Shown: positions 18,168 through 26,158 of the stretch, piece by piece
Position numbering within the stretch: position 1 is the stretch's first letter
How the letters are laid out: each line of letters begins with the position of its first letter
NCBI GenBank assembly: GCA_016708125.1
Contig: JADJGF010000001.1
Span: 3,184,001-3,248,000, forward strand
Length of the DNA: 64,000 bases
DNA from: Ignavibacteriota bacterium
Lineage (GTDB): Bacteria; Bacteroidota; Ignavibacteria; Ignavibacteriales; Melioribacteraceae
Reading direction: 5' to 3'
The notes under the pieces: generated by a model
What the model saw: only the letters and a program-made list of their open reading frames with translations
Told to the model about the DNA's origin: nothing
The model's database searches: none
Made by a program: the position numbers and the translations under genes

Positions 18168-20000
18168 ATGTGCGGAATAGTTGGATATATTGGAAATAAA
18201 AATTGCGTTCCAATAATTACAAACGGTCTAAAAATGTTGGAATATAGAGGATATGATTCTGCCGGGATTGGTATAATTCAGGGTAATAATTGTTACGTTG
18301 AGAAAAAAGTTGGTAAAGTTTCATTTTTAGACGATGCACTAAAAAGTTCTGGAATTTCAGCCGCAATTGGAATTGGACATACAAGATGGGCAACTCACGG
18401 CGGTCCTTCGGAAATAAATGCTCATCCTCATTTTAATAGTGATAAAACAATTTGTTTAATTCACAATGGAATAATTGAAAATTATTCAGTACTTAAAAAA
18501 GAATTAATTTCAGAAGGTTTTGAATTTATAAGCGAAACAGATACGGAAGTTATTGTTCATTTAGTTGATAGATTTTTTAAAAAAGGGAATACTCTTTTCA
18601 AATCGGTGAGAAAAGCTTTAGCAGAAGTTGAAGGAGCTTATGGAATTTGCGTAATTTCTTCAGAAGAACCTGATAAAATTATTGTTGCAAGAAAAGGTTC
18701 TCCATTAGTAATTGGAGTTGGAAACGGAGAAAATTTTGTTGCTTCTGATGTAAGCGCACTTGTAGCTCATACAAGTCAGGTTGTTTATTTGGATGACAGC
18801 GAAATTGCTGAAGTTACAAAAGATGGATTTCAAGCATTTTCAATTGCTGATCGGGAAATTAAAAAAGAGATCGAAGAAATTACAATTTCGCTTGATGAAA
18901 TAAGCAAAGGCGGATTTAAGCATTTCATGATGAAAGAAATTATGGAACAGCCGGAATCCATCACTAATTCAATGCGCGGAAGAATTTTATTAAATGAAGG
19001 TTCCGTAAAATTAGGCGGATTGTTAACCGTTCAAGATAAATTAGCAAGTGCAAAAAGAATTATTATTTGTGCGTGCGGAACTTCTTGGCATGCGGGATTA
19101 GTTGCGGAATATATGATTGAACAATTTGCAGAAATTCCCGTAGAAGTTGAATATGCTTCCGAATTTAGATATAGAAATCCAATTGTGCAAAAAGATGATA
19201 TTATGATTTTTATTTCACAAAGCGGCGAAACTGCTGATACTTTAGCCGCAATGAAAGAAGCAAAAAGACGCGGGGCTTTAGTGCTTGGTGTTTGTAACGT
19301 TGTAGGAAGTTCAATTGCCCGCGAAAGTGATGCGGGAGTTTACATTCATGCCGGACCAGAAATTGGAGTTGCATCAACAAAAGCTTTTACATCACAACTA
19401 GTAGTTTTCGCATTAATTACAATTTTAATTGCGCGCAAAAAACACATGAGTGAAATTGACGGAAAAAATATTCTAAATGAATTAACGCTTATTCCGGAAA
19501 AAGTTGAAAAAATTCTTCAGTTAAATGATGAAATTGAAAAAATTGCTGAAAAATTTGTTAACGCTAAAAACTTCCTATATTTGGGAAGAGGATATAATTT
19601 TCCTGTTGCTTTAGAAGGCGCACTTAAACTTAAAGAAATTTCATACATTCACGCAGAAGGTTATCCAGCTGCGGAAATGAAACATGGACCAATTGCATTA
19701 ATTGATGAAAATATGCCCGCAATTTTCCTAGCACCAAAAGATTCGGTTTATGATAAAATTATCAGCAATATTGAAGAAGTGAAAGCTCGTAAAGGAAAAA
19801 TTATTGCAATCGCTTCAGAAAATGATCATGAAATAGATTCTTTAGTTGATTTTACAATTAAAATTCCAGAAACAATTAGAATGTTAATGCCAATTTTAAA
19901 TGTAATTCCTTTGCAATTATTGTCATATCATATTGCAGTTAAAAAGGGATTAAATGTTGACCAGCCAAGAAATCTTGCAAAAAGTGTAACAGTGGAGTAG
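18168..20000 (+). CDS. glmS: Glutamine-fructose-6-phosphate aminotransferase (isomerizing)
   Basis: The 610-residue protein has the full GlmS layout. Cys2 (MCGIVGYIG) is the glutaminase nucleophile. The glutamine-hydrolase domain includes GHTRWATHGGPSEINAHPH. Two SIS domains follow (CGTSWHAG, SQSGETADTLAA, SEGSS-like ISQS loops; GRGYNFPVALEGALKLKE), and the C-terminus ends PRNLAKSVTVE, the conserved tail. It makes glucosamine-6-phosphate for peptidoglycan and LPS in the cytoplasm. AAGGAG lies 8 bases before the ATG. A hairpin terminator follows at once. I see no glmS ribozyme upstream: only about 80 bases separate it from the GNAT gene. Confidence 0.97.
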   Translation: MCGIVGYIGNKNCVPIITNGLKMLEYRGYDSAGIGIIQGNNCYVEKKVGKVSFLDDALKSSGISAAIGIGHTRWATHGGPSEINAHPHFNSDKTICLIHNGIIENYSVLKKELISEGFEFISETDTEVIVHLVDRFFKKGNTLFKSVRKALAEVEGAYGICVISSEEPDKIIVARKGSPLVIGVGNGENFVASDVSALVAHTSQVVYLDDSEIAEVTKDGFQAFSIADREIKKEIEEITISLDEISKGGFKHFMMKEIMEQPESITNSMRGRILLNEGSVKLGGLLTVQDKLASAKRIIICACGTSWHAGLVAEYMIEQFAEIPVEVEYASEFRYRNPIVQKDDIMIFISQSGETADTLAAMKEAKRRGALVLGVCNVVGSSIARESDAGVYIHAGPEIGVASTKAFTSQLVVFALITILIARKKHMSEIDGKNILNELTLIPEKVEKILQLNDEIEKIAEKFVNAKNFLYLGRGYNFPVALEGALKLKEISYIHAEGYPAAEMKHGPIALIDENMPAIFLAPKDSVYDKIISNIEEVKARKGKIIAIASENDHEIDSLVDFTIKIPETIRMLMPILNVIPLQLLSYHIAVKKGLNVDQPRNLAKSVTVE

Positions 20001-20020
20001 ATTTTTCTACTCCATTTTTC
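19993..20020 (+). terminator. Rho-independent terminator after glmS
   Basis: The stem GGAGTAG/CTACTCC (19994-20000 and 20007-20013) encloses ATTTTT, and ATTTTTCTTTCCC follows. The glmS stop codon (TAG) is in the left arm. The 200 bases after it hold no gene and lead to the 20203 gene. Confidence 0.8.
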
Positions 20021-20202
20021 TTTCCCAAAAATTTTTTCGAAAAAAAACTTTTTTCTCACGAATTAATCTCTTCCCAAATACGAAAAATTTTTACTAATTT
20101 ACGATAATAAAAGCAAATTAATATTTAAGGAAATTAAAAATAATTTGTTGAAAATGAAAATAAATACTAAAAATTGAAATAATATACAAAACGGAGTTTT
20201 TT

Positions 20203-21522
20203 ATGTCGAAAAAAAATATTCTAATTATGGGTGCAGCTGGAAGAGATTTTCACAATTTTAACGTTTTCTTTAGAAATAATGAGGATTACAATGTTGTTGC
20301 ATTTACAGCAACACAAATTCCAAATATAGATGGAAGATTATATCCCGCAGAATTAGCCGGAAAATTATATCCAAACGGAATTAAAATTTATGATGAAACT
20401 GAATTAGTTAATTTGATAAAAGAATTTAATGTTCACGAAGTTGTATTTTCATATTCGGATGTTCCGTTTAATTATGTTATGACAAAAGCCTCAATTGTTA
20501 ACGCTGCCGGAATTTCATTTTGTTTGTTGGGAAGTGAAGAAACAATGTTAATTAGTACAAAACCGGTAATTGCAGTTTTAGCAACAAGAACCGGATGCGG
20601 AAAATCTCAAACTTCAAGGAAGATTGTAAAAATATTAAGAGATGCCGGAAAAAAAGTTGTTGCCGTTCGTCATCCAATGCCTTATGGAGATTTGGTAAAA
20701 CAAAAAGTTCAGAGATTTGCAGCTTTGGAAGATTTGAAAAATCATAATTGCACTATTGAAGAAATCGAAGAATATGAACCGCACATTGCACTTGGCGGAA
20801 TTATTTATGCCGGCGTTGATTATGAAGCAATTCTGCGCGAAGCCGAAAAAGAAGCTGATGTAATTTTATGGGATGGCGGAAATAATGATATGGCTTTTTA
20901 TAAGCCGGATGTTACATTTACGGTTGTTGATCCGCTTCGCCCGGGACACGAACTTTCTTATTATCCCGGAAATACTTCACTTCGTTTGGCTGATGCTGTA
21001 ATTGTAAATAAAATAGATTCGGCAAAACCGGAAGATATTTTAACGGTTATTAATAATTCAAGATCCGTAAATCCAAATGCAATAATTATTGAAAGCGCTT
21101 CGCCATTAATTGTTGATAAGCCGGAATTAATTAGAAATAAGCGAGTTTTAGTTGTTGAAGATGGTCCAACTTTAACACACGGCGAAATGAAATTTGGAGC
21201 AGGAACTGTTGCAGCACAAAAACTTGGAGCAAAAGAAATTGTTGATCCAAGACCATTTACTGTGAACTCAATTTCAAAAACATTTAAAAAATATCCAAAT
21301 ATCGGAATTTTGTTACCGGCAATGGGATATGGTGATGAACAAATGAAAGACCTTGAAGAAACAATAAATAATGTTGATTGCGATTCTGTCGTTATTGGAA
21401 CTCCAATTGATCTTGGAAGAATTTTAAAAATAAATAAACCATCAACACGAGTTATGTACGAGCTTCAAGAAATTGGTTCAGTTACACTTCAAACAGTTTT
21501 GCATGAAAAGGGAATTATATGA
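20203..21522 (+). CDS. Cyclic 2,3-diphosphoglycerate synthetase-like P-loop protein
   Basis: A 439-residue protein. Residues 1-120 form a Rossmann-like domain (ILIMGAAGRDFHNFN). A P-loop ATRTGCGKSQTSRK sits at residues 127-140, and ILWDGGNNDM and VIVNKID give Walker B and a GTPase-like NKxD. The set matches the cDPGS-like family, which in fermentative bacteria is found beside carbamate kinase in purine and pyrimidine-type clusters. Despite the name, true cyclic 2,3-DPG synthesis is known only in methanogens. A role in activating or managing the carbamoyl product is inference. Its stop overlaps the start of the carbamate kinase gene by four bases (ATGA). ATG preceded by CGGAG. Confidence 0.78.
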   Translation: MSKKNILIMGAAGRDFHNFNVFFRNNEDYNVVAFTATQIPNIDGRLYPAELAGKLYPNGIKIYDETELVNLIKEFNVHEVVFSYSDVPFNYVMTKASIVNAAGISFCLLGSEETMLISTKPVIAVLATRTGCGKSQTSRKIVKILRDAGKKVVAVRHPMPYGDLVKQKVQRFAALEDLKNHNCTIEEIEEYEPHIALGGIIYAGVDYEAILREAEKEADVILWDGGNNDMAFYKPDVTFTVVDPLRPGHELSYYPGNTSLRLADAVIVNKIDSAKPEDILTVINNSRSVNPNAIIIESASPLIVDKPELIRNKRVLVVEDGPTLTHGEMKFGAGTVAAQKLGAKEIVDPRPFTVNSISKTFKKYPNIGILLPAMGYGDEQMKDLEETINNVDCDSVVIGTPIDLGRILKINKPSTRVMYELQEIGSVTLQTVLHEKGII

Positions 21523-22463
21523 AAAAAAAGCTTGCGGTAATTGCGCTTGGCGGAAATGCTCTTTTAAGAGGCAATGAAATTGGAACAATTGACGAACAAG
21601 AAAAAAATACTTTTGATACTTGTAAACAGTTGGTTGACCTTATTAAAAAAGATTTCAACATAATAATTACACATGGAAATGGACCGCAAGTTGGAAATAT
21701 TTTACTTAGAAATGAAGCCGGTTTCGATAAATATAAAATTCCCCAAATGCCAATGGATATTTGCGTAGCAGATTCTCAAGGCGGAATTGGTTACATGATA
21801 GAACGAATGATGCGAAATGTATTGACTGAAGAAAAAATTAAAAAAAATGTTGTTACACTTGTAACGCAAGTTTTGGTGGATAAAAAAGATCCGGCATTTG
21901 AAAATCCTACAAAACCGGTTGGACCATTTTACCTAAAGGAAGAAGCAGATTTACTCGCAAAGAAAAATAATTGGTTCTTTAAAAAAGATTCTCGAAACCG
22001 AGGTTGGAGAAAAGTAGTTGCTTCTCCAATTCCTTTAAAAATTATGAATCAAGAAGTAATAAAATCAATTGCAAATAAAGGGACAATTGTAATTGCAGTT
22101 GGCGGAGGAGGAGTTCCGGTATATAAACATGAAAACGGATATTTAGAAGCAATTGAAGCAGTCATTGATAAAGATTTGGCTTCATCAGTTTTGGCAAGAG
22201 AAATTAAAGCAGATAAATTTTATATCGTAACGGATGTTCCTAAAGTTTATCTTAATTTCAACAAAAAAAATCAAACAGAATTAGGAAACATAAAAGTTAG
22301 CGAAATTCAAAAACATCTAGAAAATAATGAATTTGGATCAGGAAGTATGGAGCCTAAAATTAAGGCAGCAATAAATTTTTGTGTTTCGACAAATAACGAA
22401 AGTATAATTACCGACACTGATAGTTTATCAATTCCAGGTTGTGGAACAAGAATTTCCTTATAA
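21519..22463 (+). CDS. arcC: Carbamate kinase
   Basis: A 314-residue amino-acid-kinase fold enzyme: VIALGGNALLRG at the start (phosphate loop), HGNGPQVGN, GGGGVPVY and VIDKDLASSVLA (ATP and Mg binding), and FGSGSMEPKI near the end. It catalyses carbamoyl phosphate plus ADP to ATP, CO2 and ammonia. Beside the cDPGS-like gene and downstream of YgeW this is the ATP-gaining last step of the cluster. It could instead serve arginine deiminase, but arcA/arcB are not visible. The ATG overlaps the previous stop by four bases; the gene ends at a bidirectional terminator. Confidence 0.93.
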   Translation: MKKKLAVIALGGNALLRGNEIGTIDEQEKNTFDTCKQLVDLIKKDFNIIITHGNGPQVGNILLRNEAGFDKYKIPQMPMDICVADSQGGIGYMIERMMRNVLTEEKIKKNVVTLVTQVLVDKKDPAFENPTKPVGPFYLKEEADLLAKKNNWFFKKDSRNRGWRKVVASPIPLKIMNQEVIKSIANKGTIVIAVGGGGVPVYKHENGYLEAIEAVIDKDLASSVLAREIKADKFYIVTDVPKVYLNFNKKNQTELGNIKVSEIQKHLENNEFGSGSMEPKIKAAINFCVSTNNESIITDTDSLSIPGCGTRISL

Positions 22464-22464
22464 C

Positions 22465-22492
22465 AAAAAAGCCCTCGATTGAGGGCTTTTAT
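22465..22492. terminator. Bidirectional terminator between convergent genes
   Basis: A perfect stem GCCCTC-GATT-GAGGGC (22471-22486) is flanked by an A-run on the left and TTTTATTTTTC on the right. It ends the carbamate kinase transcript and can serve the minus-strand TonB receptor gene that stops at 22501. Confidence 0.9.
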
Positions 22493-22500
22493 TTTTCTTC

Positions 22501-25500
22501 TTAATCTAAAATATATCTTAAACCAATTTGCATTTGCCATCTGCTGAATAAACTTGGATCATCTACAAAAGTTTTATCAACACCTGTAAAGTTGAATTCT
22601 GGTCTTCCATTTTCGTCAATTACTAATTTGCCTGTTTCATCAAATACCGCAACTAAAGGTGAAGTTGCAGCTGCGGAAGCTACTTGTCTTACACCCCAGC
22701 TTGAATTGAGGAAATTTGCAAAGTTCAAAATATCCAAACTTAGTTGGAATGTATTGTTTTTACCAAAAGCCGGAAGTGTAAAATCCTGCAAGATTCTTAA
22801 ATCAATATTAAAATACCAAGGATTTACTAATCCATTTCTTTCTGCAATTTCACCTCTGTGAGTGCTTAAATATTCATCTTGTTCGATGAAAGCATTTAAA
22901 GCAGTCCATTGTGTAGGATCAGCAAGATTGATATCGCTTGAATTTTCAGGTATATAAATTAAATCATTTCCACCAGCGCCATCACCATTTACATCGCCGG
23001 CATAAACAAATGAATATCGATTTCCACCTGAAGTTGTAAACATATTACCTTCGGCAGCTTCTAAAAACATTCCAATAGTGGTTGCTAAATTTTCACTCCA
23101 ATTATGTTTATAGGTTGCACCGCTTATAATTCTATGTCTTTGACCAAACTGGGAATTGCTCAATTCAGGATTATTTGGATCACCTTGAATTGGATTGCTT
23201 TGGTGAAGAGTAGCTGCAATTTCCGTTGTGGTCATAATATTTTTAGAATCCAAATAAGTATAAGCTAAACTTGTTGTGAGACCAACTTCAAACTGTTTTC
23301 TCAATTGTGCAGTTATGCTAAAATTATATCCTTCATCACTGTTATCAATTACGTAAGCACCGCCGTCAAGGCTTTGATCTGAATCAGCTACAGCACCGCC
23401 AAAATAAGGTCTGCCATCAGCTAAATTGCGCAAAGGTAAACCAAGATTTGCATTTCTTACATAAACTGAATTTATATCTTTCGAGTAAATTGCTTCCAAG
23501 GTTCCTAAAATTTCATAAGGTAATTTGTAATCAAAAGCTAAATTTGTCGTCCAAACTTGAGGCCATGTAAAATCTTCAGCCATAGCATTCAAGTAATAAG
23601 ATTGTTTAAGTATCGAATTATCTTGGGTTTCAACCACATCAACACCATCCGGAACATCTTCAATTTTTACACCTTCTGCAGGTAAATTTGGGTTTAGACC
23701 GGGATTTGAAATATTATTACCAATCCATACAAAAGGAATTCTTCCGGTAAATATTCCGGTTCCGCCGCGTAATTGAGCAGATCTATCCCCATGAATATCC
23801 CAATTAAATCCTACTCTTGGAGAAAATAAAGGAGTTGCATCTGGCATTTTACTTTGATCAACAGTTTCCGGCTTATCATTTTCATCTAAAAGCGTTAAAC
23901 TTCTTGACCATGGATTATCAACCGGTTCTGTAAAATAAGTTGGAATATCAACTCTAACTCCATAAGTTAATGAAAACGCATCGGTCATTAGATATTCATC
24001 TTGAGCATAAAAAGCAAGCTGCCCAACTTCAATAAATTCACCCTTAAATGGAATATCTTCGGATGGAACATTTGTCATAAAGTTTTGCGGATTAGCCGGA
24101 TCTGTAGCAGCTAAGAAATCTGCAACTGAATTGAATGCTGTTCCACCGGGCCAAGTATTGAAACCTAATAAACCATATCTGAATAAATTGAATGAATTAA
24201 AGAAATCAAAATATTCAAATGAAGCGCCAACCGTTAAAACATGACTTCCCAAATAATAACTGAAATTATTTGTTATCTGCAAAACATCTTGATCTAAAAT
24301 ATTATGAATTGAAAATGGTTCATGACCAAGCGTAGTATAGGTTATGCCGCCTTCACCAATTTCAATTGTTGGATAAGGTTCGCTGAAAGGATCACGAAAA
24401 TCTCTGAATCTATTATAGCTTACGAAAAATTTATTCGAAAAACTTTGATAACGACTGTTCAATTCTAATGCGAATGAACTTAATTGATTGTTCATTTCAT
24501 AACCGGAATTTTTAAATGGAAGTGTATTTTGATTTGGTCCTCTTCCGGTATTATTATAACTTACTGCAAATGGATGCGGTGGTTTCTGCTGGCGGGCATT
24601 AAGATAATTATAACGGAATACCAAGTTATTATTATCATTAATGTTCCAATCCAACTTAGCAAGAAGTTTTTCATTTTCTGTATTTAAGTCATAACCCTGG
24701 TATGGACCGGGATCGTATCCGTAAACATCAATCATTCTTTGTCTAATCAAATCCATTGTCGCAGCGTTAACTCTGGATTCTGCTGATGTTACATTTCCGT
24801 CGGTATCAGCTGTAAAATTAGTGCCCGGATCTTTTCTTCTTTCTATTTCACCATTTATAAAAAAGAATAACTTATTTTTTATAATCGGTCCGCTTAAAGT
24901 TAAGCCGTACTGATTATAAGATAAATCGGGAACATTTAATTCAACGTCTCCAATTTTTCCGCCCTGCATACTTTCATTTCTAAAGAATGTATAAACTGAA
25001 GCCTTAAGATCATTGGTTCCGCTTTTGGTAACTGTGTTAATTCCTGCACCTGTAAATCCGCCTTCTCTAACATCAAATGGAGCTAATGAAACTTGAACTT
25101 GTTCGATAGCATCATACGGAAGTGGTTCTGCATTTGTTTGACCGCCGGGAGCCGGATCATCTAATCCAAACGGATTGTTAAAATAAGATCCATCGACAGA
25201 AATATTATTGAAGAGCCAGTTTTTTCCACCGAAGCTAAAGTTACCGTCGCTTCTCGGATCTAATCTTGTTAAATCTCTTGTACTTCTTTTAATTGTCGGC
25301 AAAGCTCTAACTTCATCGGGATTAATAAAAGTTTCTGCGCCGGTTCTGCTGCTGTTCAGAATATTATCAGTCATTCCGTGAACAACCAATTCACCAAGTT
25401 CAACTGATTCCGGAGTTAGTTCAATATCTAATTTTAAAGTTTGACCAATATTTAAATAAATATTGCTTTCATTTTTTGTATTAAATCCAACATAAGAAAC

Positions 25501-25761
25501 TGAGATTGAATATGGACCGCCAATTTTCAAATTTGGCAAATTAAAAACTCCGTTTTCTCTTGATACGGCACCGTATTTTGTTCCGCTTGGTTCATGAGTT
25601 GCCATAACATTTGCGCCGGGTAAAGCACTTCCTTCATTATCGGAAACAAATCCATTGATGGCGGCTGTGGTAACTCCTTGAGCTAAATTGTTGCTTGTAA
25701 GTAAAACAAGAAACGAGAACAAAAAAGTTATTTTAGAAATAGATAAGAAAATTTTTTTCAT
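22501..25761 (-). CDS. Oar-like TonB-dependent outer-membrane receptor
   Basis: A 1086-residue outer-membrane protein. A signal peptide (FLFSFLVLLTSNNLAQG) is followed by a carboxypeptidase-regulatory-like domain (INGFVSDNEGSALPGANVMA, about residues 32-115), a plug (VRALPTIKRSTRDLTRLDP, INTVTKSGTND), and a 22-strand barrel region ending WQMQIGLRYILD. This arrangement matches Oar/cell-surface TonB receptors rather than SusC, and no SusD partner follows. Transported ligand is unknown. The gene is monocistronic. On the minus strand AAAGGAGAGCC lies just upstream of the ATG at 25761. It faces away from the methylase gene across a 397-bp gap. Confidence 0.88.
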   Translation of the reverse strand: MKKIFLSISKITFLFSFLVLLTSNNLAQGVTTAAINGFVSDNEGSALPGANVMATHEPSGTKYGAVSRENGVFNLPNLKIGGPYSISVSYVGFNTKNESNIYLNIGQTLKLDIELTPESVELGELVVHGMTDNILNSSRTGAETFINPDEVRALPTIKRSTRDLTRLDPRSDGNFSFGGKNWLFNNISVDGSYFNNPFGLDDPAPGGQTNAEPLPYDAIEQVQVSLAPFDVREGGFTGAGINTVTKSGTNDLKASVYTFFRNESMQGGKIGDVELNVPDLSYNQYGLTLSGPIIKNKLFFFINGEIERRKDPGTNFTADTDGNVTSAESRVNAATMDLIRQRMIDVYGYDPGPYQGYDLNTENEKLLAKLDWNINDNNNLVFRYNYLNARQQKPPHPFAVSYNNTGRGPNQNTLPFKNSGYEMNNQLSSFALELNSRYQSFSNKFFVSYNRFRDFRDPFSEPYPTIEIGEGGITYTTLGHEPFSIHNILDQDVLQITNNFSYYLGSHVLTVGASFEYFDFFNSFNLFRYGLLGFNTWPGGTAFNSVADFLAATDPANPQNFMTNVPSEDIPFKGEFIEVGQLAFYAQDEYLMTDAFSLTYGVRVDIPTYFTEPVDNPWSRSLTLLDENDKPETVDQSKMPDATPLFSPRVGFNWDIHGDRSAQLRGGTGIFTGRIPFVWIGNNISNPGLNPNLPAEGVKIEDVPDGVDVVETQDNSILKQSYYLNAMAEDFTWPQVWTTNLAFDYKLPYEILGTLEAIYSKDINSVYVRNANLGLPLRNLADGRPYFGGAVADSDQSLDGGAYVIDNSDEGYNFSITAQLRKQFEVGLTTSLAYTYLDSKNIMTTTEIAATLHQSNPIQGDPNNPELSNSQFGQRHRIISGATYKHNWSENLATTIGMFLEAAEGNMFTTSGGNRYSFVYAGDVNGDGAGGNDLIYIPENSSDINLADPTQWTALNAFIEQDEYLSTHRGEIAERNGLVNPWYFNIDLRILQDFTLPAFGKNNTFQLSLDILNFANFLNSSWGVRQVASAAATSPLVAVFDETGKLVIDENGRPEFNFTGVDKTFVDDPSLFSRWQMQIGLRYILD

Positions 25762-26010
25762 AGGCTCTCCTTTTATGAATGGGGTAAAAGTTGATTTAAG
25801 GTGTAACCAAATTATGAAATATTAAATAAAGAACAAAAATTATAATTATTAATCTGAGGAAAACTTATTATACGATTACCGTTTTAATAATTAATAAGTT
25901 AATGCAGTAAAGTTAAATGATGATTTATTGGTTGAAAATTCCTCAAATGGCAAAATATGCATCGTCAATACGAAAAAAATGTATTTTATTTTTCATGGTA
26001 ATCTATAGAA

Positions 26011-26040
26011 AGATTGCTTCGTAAAAACACTCGCAATGAC
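26011..26040. repeat. GTCATTGCGA...GAAGCAATCT repeat (minus orientation)
   Basis: A 30-bp copy of a REP-like family with termini GTCATTGCGA and GAAGCAATCT. The ATTGC/GCAAT pair can form a hairpin. A 36-bp relative sits in frame inside the nearby restriction enzyme gene (28661-28696). It lies in the gap between the TonB receptor and methylase genes, which also contains the 26050 palindrome. No gene is visible in 25762-26158. Confidence 0.65.
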
Positions 26041-26049
26041 TAAAATTAT

Positions 26050-26084
26050 CAAACCTTCGAGGTTTTTAAAACCTCGAAGGTTTG
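26050..26084. repeat. Perfect 17-bp inverted repeat
   Basis: The arms CAAACCTTCGAGGTTTT and AAAACCTCGAAGGTTTG are exact reverse complements around a single T. No U-run follows on either side, so a terminator is unlikely. It is 75 bp upstream of the restriction enzyme gene. Confidence 0.75.
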
Positions 26085-26158
26085 ATGAAATTATCCCAAC
26101 TCCATTCCAATAAATTTTATAATTTAAATTGTAAATTTCTAATAAAAAACTAAAACAC

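Noticed and set aside
26050..26084. Terminator for the TonB receptor or an upstream transcript
   Set aside because: No T-run follows on either strand, and both neighbouring genes read away from it.
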